From positions 1 to 28,293 of the forward strand of contig CANJJY010000007.1 of assembly GCA_947474445.1 (NCBI GenBank): a stretch of DNA of 28,293 nt, in the 5' to 3' direction. Positions 1-7,049 of this stretch are shown here, piece by piece. A program made the translations under genes and the position numbers. The notes below the pieces were generated by a model. That model did no database searches and had not been told where the DNA came from. It worked only from the letters and a program-made list of their open reading frames with translations. How positions within the stretch are numbered: position 1 is the first letter of the stretch; each line of letters opens with the position of its first letter. This DNA is from Oligoflexaceae bacterium (lineage in GTDB: Bacteria > Bdellovibrionota_B > Oligoflexia > Oligoflexales > Oligoflexaceae).

Positions 1-181
1 AGTAAAAGCTCTGATCAGCACTGGCGAGCACAACCTTGACGAACACCCCGCGCCCTTTGATCTCGGCGCTGATGTCAAAGGTGCGTCCCTGCAGGGCCAT
101 GCGGTATTTGATCTGCATAGCCTCGGCAAAGGCCTTACAGTCTTCTGCGGTCAAGAAATCCGTGTTGTTTTCTTCTTCCAT
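1..181 (-). CDS. Partial hypothetical protein, 3' end beyond window
   Basis: The minus strand from the ATG at 181-179 is open to the window edge (about 60 codons). The protein begins MEEENNTDFLTAEDCK and continues through a stretch rich in short hydrophobic and charged segments (KGRGVFVKVVLASADQSFY). The ATG overlaps the stop codon of the upstream DUF6178 gene as TAATG, and AGGAG lies about 8 bases upstream, so the two genes are probably translationally coupled. I do not recognise the family. Only the N-terminus is visible, so no function is proposed. Confidence 0.6.
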   Translation of the reverse strand, partial: MEEENNTDFLTAEDCKAFAEAMQIKYRMALQGRTFDISAEIKGRGVFVKVVLASADQSFY

Positions 182-1869
182 TAGATTCTCTCCTCATGGG
201 ATGCATCCGACTCACTTTTGCGAGGCGGACGGGGGAGTATCACGAGGCCATGCAGACCTTCGTGGATCGTGCGCACGATGAGATTCAAGACCTCGCTGAC
301 CTGACTCGGACTGCGTTGGCCGACGTACCAGCGATCCAGATCGCTCTGGAGTCCATCGCGCCATGCGTCGAGCAACTGCGGAATGGCTTCTTCAAGCTGA
401 ACGTAAGAACCTTCCGCACCTTCCGCCAAGCTCTGGATCGCGGCTTCGCGGAGGATGACTTCAAAGGATTGCTCCAAGGGGAAACCGCTGCGGACGACAC
501 AGGCAAAGGTGCCCATGATGGTCGCCAGAGAGATTTCGAGTTCGCGGTAGGCATCGAGACCATCGATCGGTCTGAAGATGATGCGTTCCCGACCTTCGCT
601 GACAGGATACATAGGAAAACGATTGAAGAGACCCTTGAGAACTTCGGCGGCCTCAAGGCCCACGCGCTCGGTCCAATGTCTTTCGAAATCGAGCAGGATC
701 TTGCCCCATTGGCGTCCCTGATACAGGCGTTCCAACTTATCGCTACCAGGCAGATTGAGGCGGCGCATCCGGGTTACGATTTCCTTGCGCAGATCGTCGA
801 TCATTCCCATACCGACTTTAAACAGCGTCTTCGCAGCTTCGCCGTGCAGGATCTCAATGCCGGCACCGACGTGGCCGCGCGCTAGATACTCAAGACCGAG
901 ACTGACGAGGGCTTTACCCTGTTCGAGCAAGCGATGAATGCCCGACGCATCGTCGGGCTCGACGCGAGCAGCTGCGCAAAGCGCATTGGCCAGGTAGAGA
1001 AAACCTTGATGCAGGCGATAGAGTTCGTCGAGATCTGCCCCTTGCACGCGCGCCGCTTCGAGAACGCGATCGAGGAAGGACAGGGAGTCTGGGGAGGTAG
1101 CGACGAGACCATCGCCGCCGACCGCTGCCCAGCGCGCGAGCAGTTCGTCCCGCGCTGCCGGTGTGAAGAGTTCGAGGCTTTCTTCAAAGCCGATAAATCC
1201 GTCTTCTTCGAGACGCGCGTGGCGAAACTGCGTGAGTTGCAATTCCTGCTCACCCGGTGGCATGTGACTCGAATAGCCGAGCAGGGCATAGGCGTAGCGC
1301 AGGTTGGACTCGCGACAGGCATCGAGCAGGCTCTCGACAAAGTCGATGTCTTCTTCGACTTCGCTGATAATTTCATAGAATACGGTGCCGCAGGGCATCG
1401 CGCGCACGCGGTCTTGCAGCTCTTCCGGCAGATCCATGATTGATTCTGTCTCATAGACGCGCAGCATGCCTTGCAGAGATGCGATCTGATACTCCTCGTC
1501 GAGATCAGCGAATCGCTCGTAGAGCAGCTCTTTGCTCACTTCGCCAAAGGGCTTGAGAAAGCGAAAGAGTTTTTGCGGCACCAACTGATCGTGCGACCAC
1601 GCATCGTAGTCGACCATACGCACAACCTGTTCGGCGGCTAACAGCGGCAGAACATCCAAAGACTCCTCAAAACCTTGCCGCTTGAGGGCATAGTAGAGGG
1701 CCTGGACCGGCAGAAGCGGAACGATGTCTTCCGCTTCAGGATTTTTCATGATTTCTTTGAGATCGATACCAGCCAAAAGGCCACTGGGTTGACCCGGATC
1801 CCAAGGCAAGTTTTGATGTCCTGCATCAAGTCCAGCCACGATCGCGAAGTCTGCGAGACGATTATCCAT
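181..1869 (-). CDS. DUF6178-family protein
   Basis: A soluble, acidic, largely helical protein of about 562 residues with no signal peptide or membrane segment. The repeated pattern of short helices (LLPLLPVQALYYALKRQGFE, then DELVP-like segments and DLDEEYQIASLQGMLRVYE) resembles DUF6178, a family of unknown function found mainly in delta-proteobacteria; this is by recall, not by search. I prefer the ATG at 1869, which has GGGGGTG six bases upstream. An in-frame ATG at 1887 would add MPGVPF but has no ribosome binding site. The gene is followed in a one-base overlap by a partial gene, so the two likely work together. No function can be assigned from sequence. Confidence 0.72.
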   Translation of the reverse strand: MDNRLADFAIVAGLDAGHQNLPWDPGQPSGLLAGIDLKEIMKNPEAEDIVPLLPVQALYYALKRQGFEESLDVLPLLAAEQVVRMVDYDAWSHDQLVPQKLFRFLKPFGEVSKELLYERFADLDEEYQIASLQGMLRVYETESIMDLPEELQDRVRAMPCGTVFYEIISEVEEDIDFVESLLDACRESNLRYAYALLGYSSHMPPGEQELQLTQFRHARLEEDGFIGFEESLELFTPAARDELLARWAAVGGDGLVATSPDSLSFLDRVLEAARVQGADLDELYRLHQGFLYLANALCAAARVEPDDASGIHRLLEQGKALVSLGLEYLARGHVGAGIEILHGEAAKTLFKVGMGMIDDLRKEIVTRMRRLNLPGSDKLERLYQGRQWGKILLDFERHWTERVGLEAAEVLKGLFNRFPMYPVSEGRERIIFRPIDGLDAYRELEISLATIMGTFACVVRSGFPLEQSFEVILREAAIQSLAEGAEGSYVQLEEAIPQLLDAWRDGLQSDLDRWYVGQRSPSQVSEVLNLIVRTIHEGLHGLVILPRPPRKSESDASHEERI

Positions 1870-2142
1870 AAATGGCACCCCCGGCATTCTGTCAAAGTTA
1901 ATGGTCTACACCTGTTCGGCTGTATTGTCCAAGGATTTCGGGCTCTCTTTTGCGAGCTAAAAAGGCGAAATTCCCTGCGTAAAAGCGCTGAAATACTGGT
2001 TAAAAAAATGCCCCTCGCGCGCCTTTTTAAATCGGCCCAAAGACCGAAGGGAGAACATAAGCCTTATCGCTCGTTCCGCAAGGTGAACCCTGCCGAATAC
2101 TTTAAAGAAAAATAAGATCGTTCATATTTTTTTAAAGTCTTT
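1870..2142. other. Intergenic stretch with a spaced inverted repeat
   Basis: No convincing gene lies here. An open plus-strand frame through this stretch is mostly antisense to the DUF6178 gene and has no ribosome binding site. It holds one notable inverted repeat, AAAAAGGCG at 1959-1967 and CGCCTTTTT at 2020-2028, separated by 52 bases. AT content rises sharply from about 2100 towards the toxin-antitoxin promoter. Confidence 0.4.
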
Positions 2143-2170
2143 TTTGCAAATAAATACAATGACTTATAAT
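2143..2170 (+). promoter_or_regulatory. Predicted sigma70-type promoter of brnTA
   Basis: A perfect -10 box TATAAT lies at 2165-2170. A candidate -35 is TTTGCA (2143-2148, spacing 16) or TTGCAA (2144-2149, spacing 15). It sits in AT-rich DNA about 100 bases upstream of the toxin start, with the palindromic operator between promoter and gene. Confidence 0.55.
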
Positions 2171-2205
2171 ACATCAACAGGCCCCTTATCAATCTGTCTA
2201 GAAAT

Positions 2206-2244
2206 ATTACCTAATGGATATCTATTGAATATCCGATAGGTAAT
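2206..2244. promoter_or_regulatory. Palindromic operator of the brnTA module
   Basis: The left arm ATTACCTAATGGATAT (2206-2221) and right arm ATATCCGATAGGTAAT (2229-2244) are an inverted repeat matching at 14 of 16 positions around a 7-base centre. It lies between the predicted promoter and the toxin ribosome binding site. BrnA antitoxins are ribbon-helix-helix DNA binders that repress their own operon, so this is the likely autoregulatory site. That role is inference from position and symmetry. Confidence 0.65.
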
Positions 2245-2271
2245 GTATAAGGTATTTTATGGGGAGGACCT

Positions 2272-2547
2272 ATGAAATACGAATGGAACGGAATGCGATT
2301 TGATTGGGATGATCACAAGAGTAAAGCCAATCAAGAGAAACACGGCCGTTCTTTCCTAGACTCCCACTTGGTTTGGGCTCAGCCATATGGTGAACTGCTG
2401 GCCGGAAATACTGGATCCGAAGAGAGGCTCGTGCGCCGAGGGTCTATTGAAAATCAAGTTTGGCTTTGTGTTTTCACGATGCGCGAAGACATGTATCGGG
2501 TGATGAGTCTACGCCCGGCTCATCAAAAAGAAAGGGACATCCCATGA
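2272..2547 (+). CDS. brnT: BrnT family type II toxin (ribonuclease)
   Basis: A 91-residue protein. The N-terminal FDWDDHKSKANQEKHGRSF matches the BrnT signature (F-E/D-W-D-x-x-K-x-x-x-N-x-x-K-H-G), and the C-terminal YRVMSLRPAHQKERD matches the family's R-x-I-S-x-R-x-A-x-x-x-E-R end. BrnT toxins have a RelE-like fold and cleave RNA, arresting translation until bound by BrnA. GGGGAGG at 2261-2267 is a strong ribosome binding site. The stop overlaps the start of the antitoxin (ATGA at 2544-2547), the normal toxin-first order of this family. The AT-rich upstream region contrasts with its neighbours and fits a horizontally acquired module. Confidence 0.88.
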   Translation: MKYEWNGMRFDWDDHKSKANQEKHGRSFLDSHLVWAQPYGELLAGNTGSEERLVRRGSIENQVWLCVFTMREDMYRVMSLRPAHQKERDIP

Positions 2548-2789
2548 AGAAGAAAAAAGTTAGTGTCGAAGAGTTTGATAAAATGGTCGATGAAGGCGAC
2601 GATCTAAGCGATGTTCTCGTTACTGCCAGCTCAAAACCCGTGATGATCGATCTACCGATTTGGATGATTAATGCACTGGACGAGGAATCACGTCGGCTGA
2701 ATGTGGCTCGCAAGGCTCTGATCAATATCTGGCTTGCGGATCGTCTTCAGAGTAACCGACAGGAGACAGAGAAGAAGAAAGCTTATTAA
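2544..2789 (+). CDS. brnA: BrnA-like (CopG/RHH) antitoxin
   Basis: An 81-residue partner of BrnT. The ATG at 2544 overlaps the toxin stop by four bases, giving translational coupling. The N-terminal MKKKKVSVEEFDKMVDEGDD is typical of BrnA-type antitoxins. The C-terminal part (MIDLPIWMINALDEESRRLN then VARKALINIWLADRLQ) reads as a beta strand plus two helices of a ribbon-helix-helix DNA-binding domain. It should neutralise the toxin and, as a dimer, repress the operon at the inverted repeat 2206-2244. Its stop codon overlaps the stop of the convergent membrane-protein gene. A longer frame starting upstream at 2460 lies inside the toxin and is rejected. Confidence 0.87.
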   Translation: MKKKKVSVEEFDKMVDEGDDLSDVLVTASSKPVMIDLPIWMINALDEESRRLNVARKALINIWLADRLQSNRQETEKKKAY

Positions 2790-3553
2790 GAGACGAGCAC
2801 CTGTTCAAACAAGGCGATCAAAGGCTCGGTCCACAGACACAAACCAAGCAATAGTGACAGACCTAACTCCCAGACCGTCAGAGCGTGTTCGTGGAGGAGC
2901 AGACTCTGGGCGATTCTTGTCTCTTCGCCTGTCATCCAAGTTTCCAAAACCTGTCGCCAGGCCTCGTCTTGCGCGCGTCCCTCGCGCCAGGCTCTTTCTT
3001 CCAACTCTTGCAGCTGAAGCTGCCAAGGTCCGCGCGCGACTTCGCCAAACCAGGCGGCGATGAAGCTTTTGAGCAAGGTCTCGTCAGCGGACAAGAAGGG
3101 CCGCGGGAGACGCTGACGCATCAGCGTCAAGGCAGCGCCGTAGACACAAAAACCCAAACCAAGGGCGCTGTCAAAAGTTAGATGCCACGTATGCCTGAGG
3201 AGAAGAAGTCCTCCCATACTCAAGCTCAAGCACAGACCACCGTGCAAGAGCGTGAGCAGCAACTGCTTTTCGATACTCTCTTGGAGAAGGGCCAGCCTCT
3301 GCCAGACAGCCGAGGCCCGTGAGAGTTGATCGGGACGCAGGCGCCCGGCGCGAATCTGCCGCAGAACGCAGGCGTCCAGCTCAGCCTCCCCACGCGTGCA
3401 GGGAGGACAGAGAGAGCTGAGGAGATAATCCCGTCGATCGAGAGCCAATCGCAGGGCGGCCAGCCGCGGCCGCAAATCTCCGGCACGGATCAAGCGGCGT
3501 CCATGAATCCAAAGCAGCTGATGAGTGAGGAGAATCAGGACGATGACATTCAT
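2786..3553 (-). CDS. Small multi-pass membrane protein, unknown function
   Basis: A 255-residue protein unusually rich in Leu and Arg. Hydrophobic segments are visible at about residues 1-16 (MNVIVLILLTHQLLWIHG region), 97-118 (LTLLHGGLCLSLSMGGLLLL), 126-145 (LTFDSALGLGFCVYGAALTL) and 228-250 (LGLSLLLGLCLWTEPLIALF). An Arg/Glu-rich cytoplasmic-looking region lies between the first and second, and another between the third and fourth. A CPPC motif occurs near residue 50. I do not recognise a family. It is the last gene of the minus-strand run and is separated from the acyltransferase gene by the structured repeat at 3618-3737. Its ribosome binding site is weak (AGGG about 12 bases upstream). 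It converges on the antitoxin gene with overlapping stops. Confidence 0.6.
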   Translation of the reverse strand: MNVIVLILLTHQLLWIHGRRLIRAGDLRPRLAALRLALDRRDYLLSSLCPPCTRGEAELDACVLRQIRAGRLRPDQLSRASAVWQRLALLQESIEKQLLLTLLHGGLCLSLSMGGLLLLRHTWHLTFDSALGLGFCVYGAALTLMRQRLPRPFLSADETLLKSFIAAWFGEVARGPWQLQLQELEERAWREGRAQDEAWRQVLETWMTGEETRIAQSLLLHEHALTVWELGLSLLLGLCLWTEPLIALFEQVLVS

Positions 3554-3617
3554 CCTGCAGAAGTGCCCTAGGATTTAAGCAAAAGCCAGGGACATCGCAT
3601 CAAGGACAAGATGTCTA

Positions 3618-3737
3618 GAGCCTGTCTCAAAAAGGCGATCTCTTCGTTGCTTGTCTGAAAAAAATCCTCATTTACCCTATGTAAACTCCGGTTTTTTTCT
3701 TCCGCGCGCCTTGATATCCCCTTTTTGAAAAAGGCTC
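3618..3737 (-). repeat. Dispersed structured repeat, copy R1 (full length)
   Basis: A 120-bp element read here on the minus strand. The 5' arm is GAGCCTTTTTCAAAAAGG and the 3' arm CCTTTTTGAGACAGGCTC, complementary at 16 of 18 positions. Inside is a long imperfect hairpin built on A7/T7 tracts and capped by TTTAC-loop-GTAAA. It is clearly homologous to R3 at 18453-18571: shared blocks include GGATATCAAGGCGCGCG, CCGGAGT, TGAGGATTTTTT and AAGCAACGAAGAGATCGCC. It starts 3 bases after the acyltransferase stop codon, in the same orientation as that gene. The dinucleotide TA flanks both ends, which could be a target-site duplication but is too short to prove insertion. Confidence 0.85.
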
Positions 3738-3740
3738 TAC

Positions 3741-4637
3741 TTACTTCGATGAGCTTTGCTCGAGGAGAGCATCTTTCTTGTAAAAAAGATCGACCATCCA
3801 GCGACTGCGTTCTTCCGCCGTCGGTGGAAGATCTGCGATGGGATAGCGGGTCAGCTTGACCTTGAGATGACGAAAATTGCCGAGAAAAACACCCCAAAGT
3901 CCAGGTGCCTTATTCTCGGGGTACATGATCGTCAGATCGTAAACGGCCTGCAGATGCGATCCCATGCCTTCGATCGTCGCCGTAAATCCTTTGGTGCGCG
4001 GCCAGAGGACGTGCTTCAAGGGCGGACGGCCTTTTTCTTTTGCATAAGCGACCGTGGCCTCTTGCTTCTTCAGCGTTCGCCGCGTTCCTTCGGGAAAAAT
4101 GTGAATCCATGTCGGATATTTTTTCTTTTTATAGCGGTCGAAGAATATTTGCATGTGCGCCGCATCCTGCTGCCAGTTTCGCTTGAGGAAAATGCAGTCG
4201 ATGAAATACATGCCCCAGCCAGGACCAGGAACAAACTTGAGTCCGTCTTTTACAAAAAAACGGAGATCCCCGATCGCCTTGTATCGCCGCGATACGGCCA
4301 GGAGAACCAGGGGATCGACGTAGCTCTGGTGATTCGCCACGATGATGATCGTTTCGCCGATAGGTATCTGCGCTGGTTCGCATTCAATATCGACCTGGAG
4401 ATTATAGACCGTCTCGAGCAGCCAGACGACATAGGACCAGTACTTATCCGCAAAGAATCGGCCCGACCAATCGGCAACGCGCGGAGCGAAGGGTCTCGTT
4501 AGCCAGAGTATCCCTTGCGGTAAATTGATCATAAAAAGCGGAATGAACGCGACCATAGACAGAATAATCGCTTTGATCCAGGTATAGGCGAGCCGAATAG
4601 CGGATAGAGGTCCTGGCTCGGACTGAGCTTGCAGCAT
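3741..4637 (-). CDS. PlsC-type lysophospholipid acyltransferase (LPLAT family)
   Basis: A 298-residue membrane-associated acyltransferase, likely adding an acyl chain to a lysophospholipid or lysophosphatidic acid. It carries the catalytic NHQSYVD block (HX4D) near residue 102 and the substrate-binding FPEGTRR block near residue 183. PRTKGF follows, as in AGPAT/YihG-like members. A hydrophobic segment at about residues 20-48 (KAIILSMVAFIPLFMINL) anchors it to the inner membrane. GAGGAA just upstream of the ATG at 4637 is a good ribosome binding site. It lies 54 bases after the MqnA-like gene on the same strand and is followed at once by repeat R1. Exact substrate cannot be told. Confidence 0.85.
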   Translation of the reverse strand: MLQAQSEPGPLSAIRLAYTWIKAIILSMVAFIPLFMINLPQGILWLTRPFAPRVADWSGRFFADKYWSYVVWLLETVYNLQVDIECEPAQIPIGETIIIVANHQSYVDPLVLLAVSRRYKAIGDLRFFVKDGLKFVPGPGWGMYFIDCIFLKRNWQQDAAHMQIFFDRYKKKKYPTWIHIFPEGTRRTLKKQEATVAYAKEKGRPPLKHVLWPRTKGFTATIEGMGSHLQAVYDLTIMYPENKAPGLWGVFLGNFRHLKVKLTRYPIADLPPTAEERSRWMVDLFYKKDALLEQSSSK

Positions 4638-4691
4638 AATTCCTCGATGAAAATGAACAGTCCATAGAAACGACCGAGCGAGCCGTGCAGC

Positions 4692-5714
4692 TTAAGCCAT
4701 CATCCCGGCCATGGCACCGCCACGCTGTTGCCAGCGCAGCATTTTCAAGGTGAAGGCCTCATCTTCGACGCCTTTCTTTTCCAAGGGTTTAGCCAGAAAA
4801 AGAAAGACGAGCAAACTCCGCAGGTCATCAGCGCCAAGGCGGTAGTTCAGGCTTTTCCACACAGCACAAAGATCGATACTCTGCTGCTGAGCGTTGCGCG
4901 GGAGCATATCGGGCAAGTAGGTGCAGGGTTCAATCTGCATCCGCATCTGAGCGAGTTCTGTCACTTCAGCTAAACTCGCCCGACAACTCTGCGATTGGCA
5001 GCGACGTGTCTTCTGCAAGATCGTACTGACAAACGGCAGACCCGTGATCGTGCGCCAAACCTCAGCCAGATCTATAGTCGTACGATAGGTGCAGCGGCGC
5101 TGCAAGGCATCGTTTTCTGACCGCAATTCAAGATGCACATCATCGCTGAGATTGGACGGTCCATGACTTTGCAGACGAGTCATCATCTCGTAGGCGTCGG
5201 CACCGAAGATTAGCTTATAAAGGAGACGGGACAAGGCACTCCAGGAAGTCGAACCGCCATTGAACTGAATCATCGGCAGCGTATCGAGCGCAAGGGGTGG
5301 CAGACGATCGAGAGTTTCGAGTAACACCTGTGCGCCTTGCTTCAGATTCTCCGTACGAGTCATTTGCGCGGCGCGAAATAGTTCGCGCAGCGTTTGCACG
5401 CGAGCATCAATAATTTCTTTGAGAGCTGGATAAGAATTCGCGACGCCCCAGTAGGCGAGCGAATTGGAACTGGTGTGGGAAATTCCTAGCGGCAAGGCCA
5501 TCTCAAACTCGGCGTTCCGCGCGAGACTGATCGACGAGCAGAAGGCATAGTGAAGTTCGCCCTGCTCGAGGCGACGGTAGAGACCTGCGCAATCATCGCG
5601 AAAAATGCCCAGTCGAGGCCCGAATTTTTCGAGTTCCATGATCTGGGGATGCGAACTCCAGTAGTTCTGACAACCGATGAGCGTCTGATCCGAACGTTCT
5701 TGCGCCATTTTCAT
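4692..5714 (-). CDS. Divergent MqnA/MqnD-like protein (periplasmic-binding-protein fold)
   Basis: A 340-residue soluble protein. The segment LEQGELHYAFCSSISLARN followed by ALPLGIS resembles the MqnA pattern in which a Gly-Glu-Leu-Asp motif precedes Ser-Ile/Val-Glu. LAEVWRTITGLPFVSTIL matches the MqnA block D-L-G-E-x-W-x-x-x-T-G-L-P-F-V, and YRLGADDLRSLLVFLFLAKP matches its C-terminal helix. MqnA is chorismate dehydratase, the first step of futalosine menaquinone synthesis. The middle is poorly conserved, an extra Cys-rich stretch (CQSQSC) follows the LPFV block, and the protein is longer than usual (about 270-290), so it may be a paralogue with another job. The start ATG overlaps the hemL stop (TAATG); MAQERS two codons on is an alternative start. 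Confidence 0.55.
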   Translation of the reverse strand: MKMAQERSDQTLIGCQNYWSSHPQIMELEKFGPRLGIFRDDCAGLYRRLEQGELHYAFCSSISLARNAEFEMALPLGISHTSSNSLAYWGVANSYPALKEIIDARVQTLRELFRAAQMTRTENLKQGAQVLLETLDRLPPLALDTLPMIQFNGGSTSWSALSRLLYKLIFGADAYEMMTRLQSHGPSNLSDDVHLELRSENDALQRRCTYRTTIDLAEVWRTITGLPFVSTILQKTRRCQSQSCRASLAEVTELAQMRMQIEPCTYLPDMLPRNAQQQSIDLCAVWKSLNYRLGADDLRSLLVFLFLAKPLEKKGVEDEAFTLKMLRWQQRGGAMAGMMA

Positions 5715-7021
5715 TAATATTGACTCAAATGAGCGAAAACATAATCAGCCGCTGCGATCGTCTCTTGAATATCCTGATCGGTGTGAGCGAAAGAGACGAA
5801 TCCAGCTTCGAAAGCAGATGGGGCCAGATAAATACCTTGGTGCAGCATCCCGCGGAAAAATTGCTTGAAGAGATCGACCCGCGCCGTACTCGCTTCTTCG
5901 TAACTATGGGGCAATTTTTCACTAAAAATAAAGCCGAACATGCCACCCTCGGAGTCAACGCTCATGGGTATCCCATGTCGCGTCGCGCTATCTTTTAATC
6001 CGTGCACCAGAGCTCTAGTACGTTTTGCCAGGTCTGTAAAGCTGTAATTTGAGCGAAGTAGCTCTAAGGTCTTGATTCCACAGGTGACGGCAATCGGGTT
6101 ACCAGAAAGAGTTCCAGCCTGATACACGGGACCGCTCGGCGCGATTTTCGCCATGACATCGGCTCGCCCGCCATAGGCGCCAATGGGCATGCCGCCGCCG
6201 ATGACTTTGCCGAGTGTCGTGAGATCCGGTTTGATGCCTTTAAGACCCTGAACTCCCCCGAGACCCACGCGAAAACCCGTCATGACTTCATCGAAGATGA
6301 GGAGCGCACCCGAGGCGCGGCAGAGCTCGCTCAGCAACTCGAGATAACCATCTAAGGGCCGAATAAAGTTTGCGTTGCCGACAAATGGTTCGATGATAAC
6401 GGCCGCAATCTCAGACCCTTGTTTGGCAAACAGCGCCTTGAGTCCAGCCACATCGTTGAAGGGAAGAGTCAAAGTATCTTGAGTTGAACCCTGAGGTACA
6501 CCGGGACTGCCAGGAATCCCGAGGGTCGCCATCCCCGATCCGGCTTTGACGAGGAGCATATCGGCGTGACCGTGATAACAACCGGTGAACTTAACGATCT
6601 TTTCGCGCCCTGTAAAGCCGCGTGCCAGGCGCAGGGCCGCCATGCAGGCTTCCGTTCCGCTCGAGACGAGACGCACCATTTCAATACTAGGAACCAATTC
6701 CTGGACGAGCTCCGCGATTTTGATTTCGAGAGCACAGGGAGCACCGTATGAAAAACCGTTGGGAAGAGCTTTTTGAACGGCCGCGACAACTTCGGGATGG
6801 GAATGTCCGAGAATGGCAGGCCCCCAACTCCCGATATAGTCGAGCATGCGATTGCCATCGACGTCCCACATGTAGGCGCCTTGAGCGCGCTCGATAAACA
6901 AAGGGTGCGTATCGACTGATTTAAAGGCCCGGACTGGGGAGTTTACGCCCCCCGGAATCAAACGGGAGGCCTTTTCGAAGAGTTTCAAAGATCGTTCGAA
7001 GGAGAGTTTCTGCATGAACAT
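5714..7021 (-). CDS. hemL: Glutamate-1-semialdehyde 2,1-aminomutase
   Basis: A PLP enzyme that converts glutamate-1-semialdehyde to 5-aminolevulinate in the C5 pathway of tetrapyrrole synthesis, so this organism makes haem from glutamyl-tRNA. Family landmarks are IPGGVNSPVRAF near the N-terminus, SSGTEACMAALRLAR, FDEVMTGFR (the PLP-contacting Asp) and TTLGKVIGGGMPIGAYGG, whose Lys forms the internal aldimine (residue 272 from this start). Length is normal at about 435. I prefer the ATG at 7021, preceded by AAAGG; ATG 7015 (MQKLSFERS) is possible, and a TTG at 7033 is unlikely. It lies 28 bases after the penicillin-binding protein gene and overlaps the next gene by one base, so it is in an operon. 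Confidence 0.96.
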   Translation of the reverse strand: MFMQKLSFERSLKLFEKASRLIPGGVNSPVRAFKSVDTHPLFIERAQGAYMWDVDGNRMLDYIGSWGPAILGHSHPEVVAAVQKALPNGFSYGAPCALEIKIAELVQELVPSIEMVRLVSSGTEACMAALRLARGFTGREKIVKFTGCYHGHADMLLVKAGSGMATLGIPGSPGVPQGSTQDTLTLPFNDVAGLKALFAKQGSEIAAVIIEPFVGNANFIRPLDGYLELLSELCRASGALLIFDEVMTGFRVGLGGVQGLKGIKPDLTTLGKVIGGGMPIGAYGGRADVMAKIAPSGPVYQAGTLSGNPIAVTCGIKTLELLRSNYSFTDLAKRTRALVHGLKDSATRHGIPMSVDSEGGMFGFIFSEKLPHSYEEASTARVDLFKQFFRGMLHQGIYLAPSAFEAGFVSFAHTDQDIQETIAAADYVFAHLSQY

Positions 7022-7049
7022 CGGACCTTTCAAAATGTGGCTTTGCTAT

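Noticed and set aside
196..885. 229-codon plus-strand frame over the left end
   Set aside because: Antisense to the DUF6178 gene, no ribosome binding site, no recognisable protein; a shadow of that gene's codon use.
1675..2115. 146-codon plus-strand frame reaching into the intergenic region
   Set aside because: Its first half is antisense to DUF6178 and the rest is basic, low-information sequence without a start signal.
3568..3897. 109-codon minus-strand frame over repeat R1
   Set aside because: It crosses the end of the acyltransferase gene out of frame and the structured repeat; it is chance coding.
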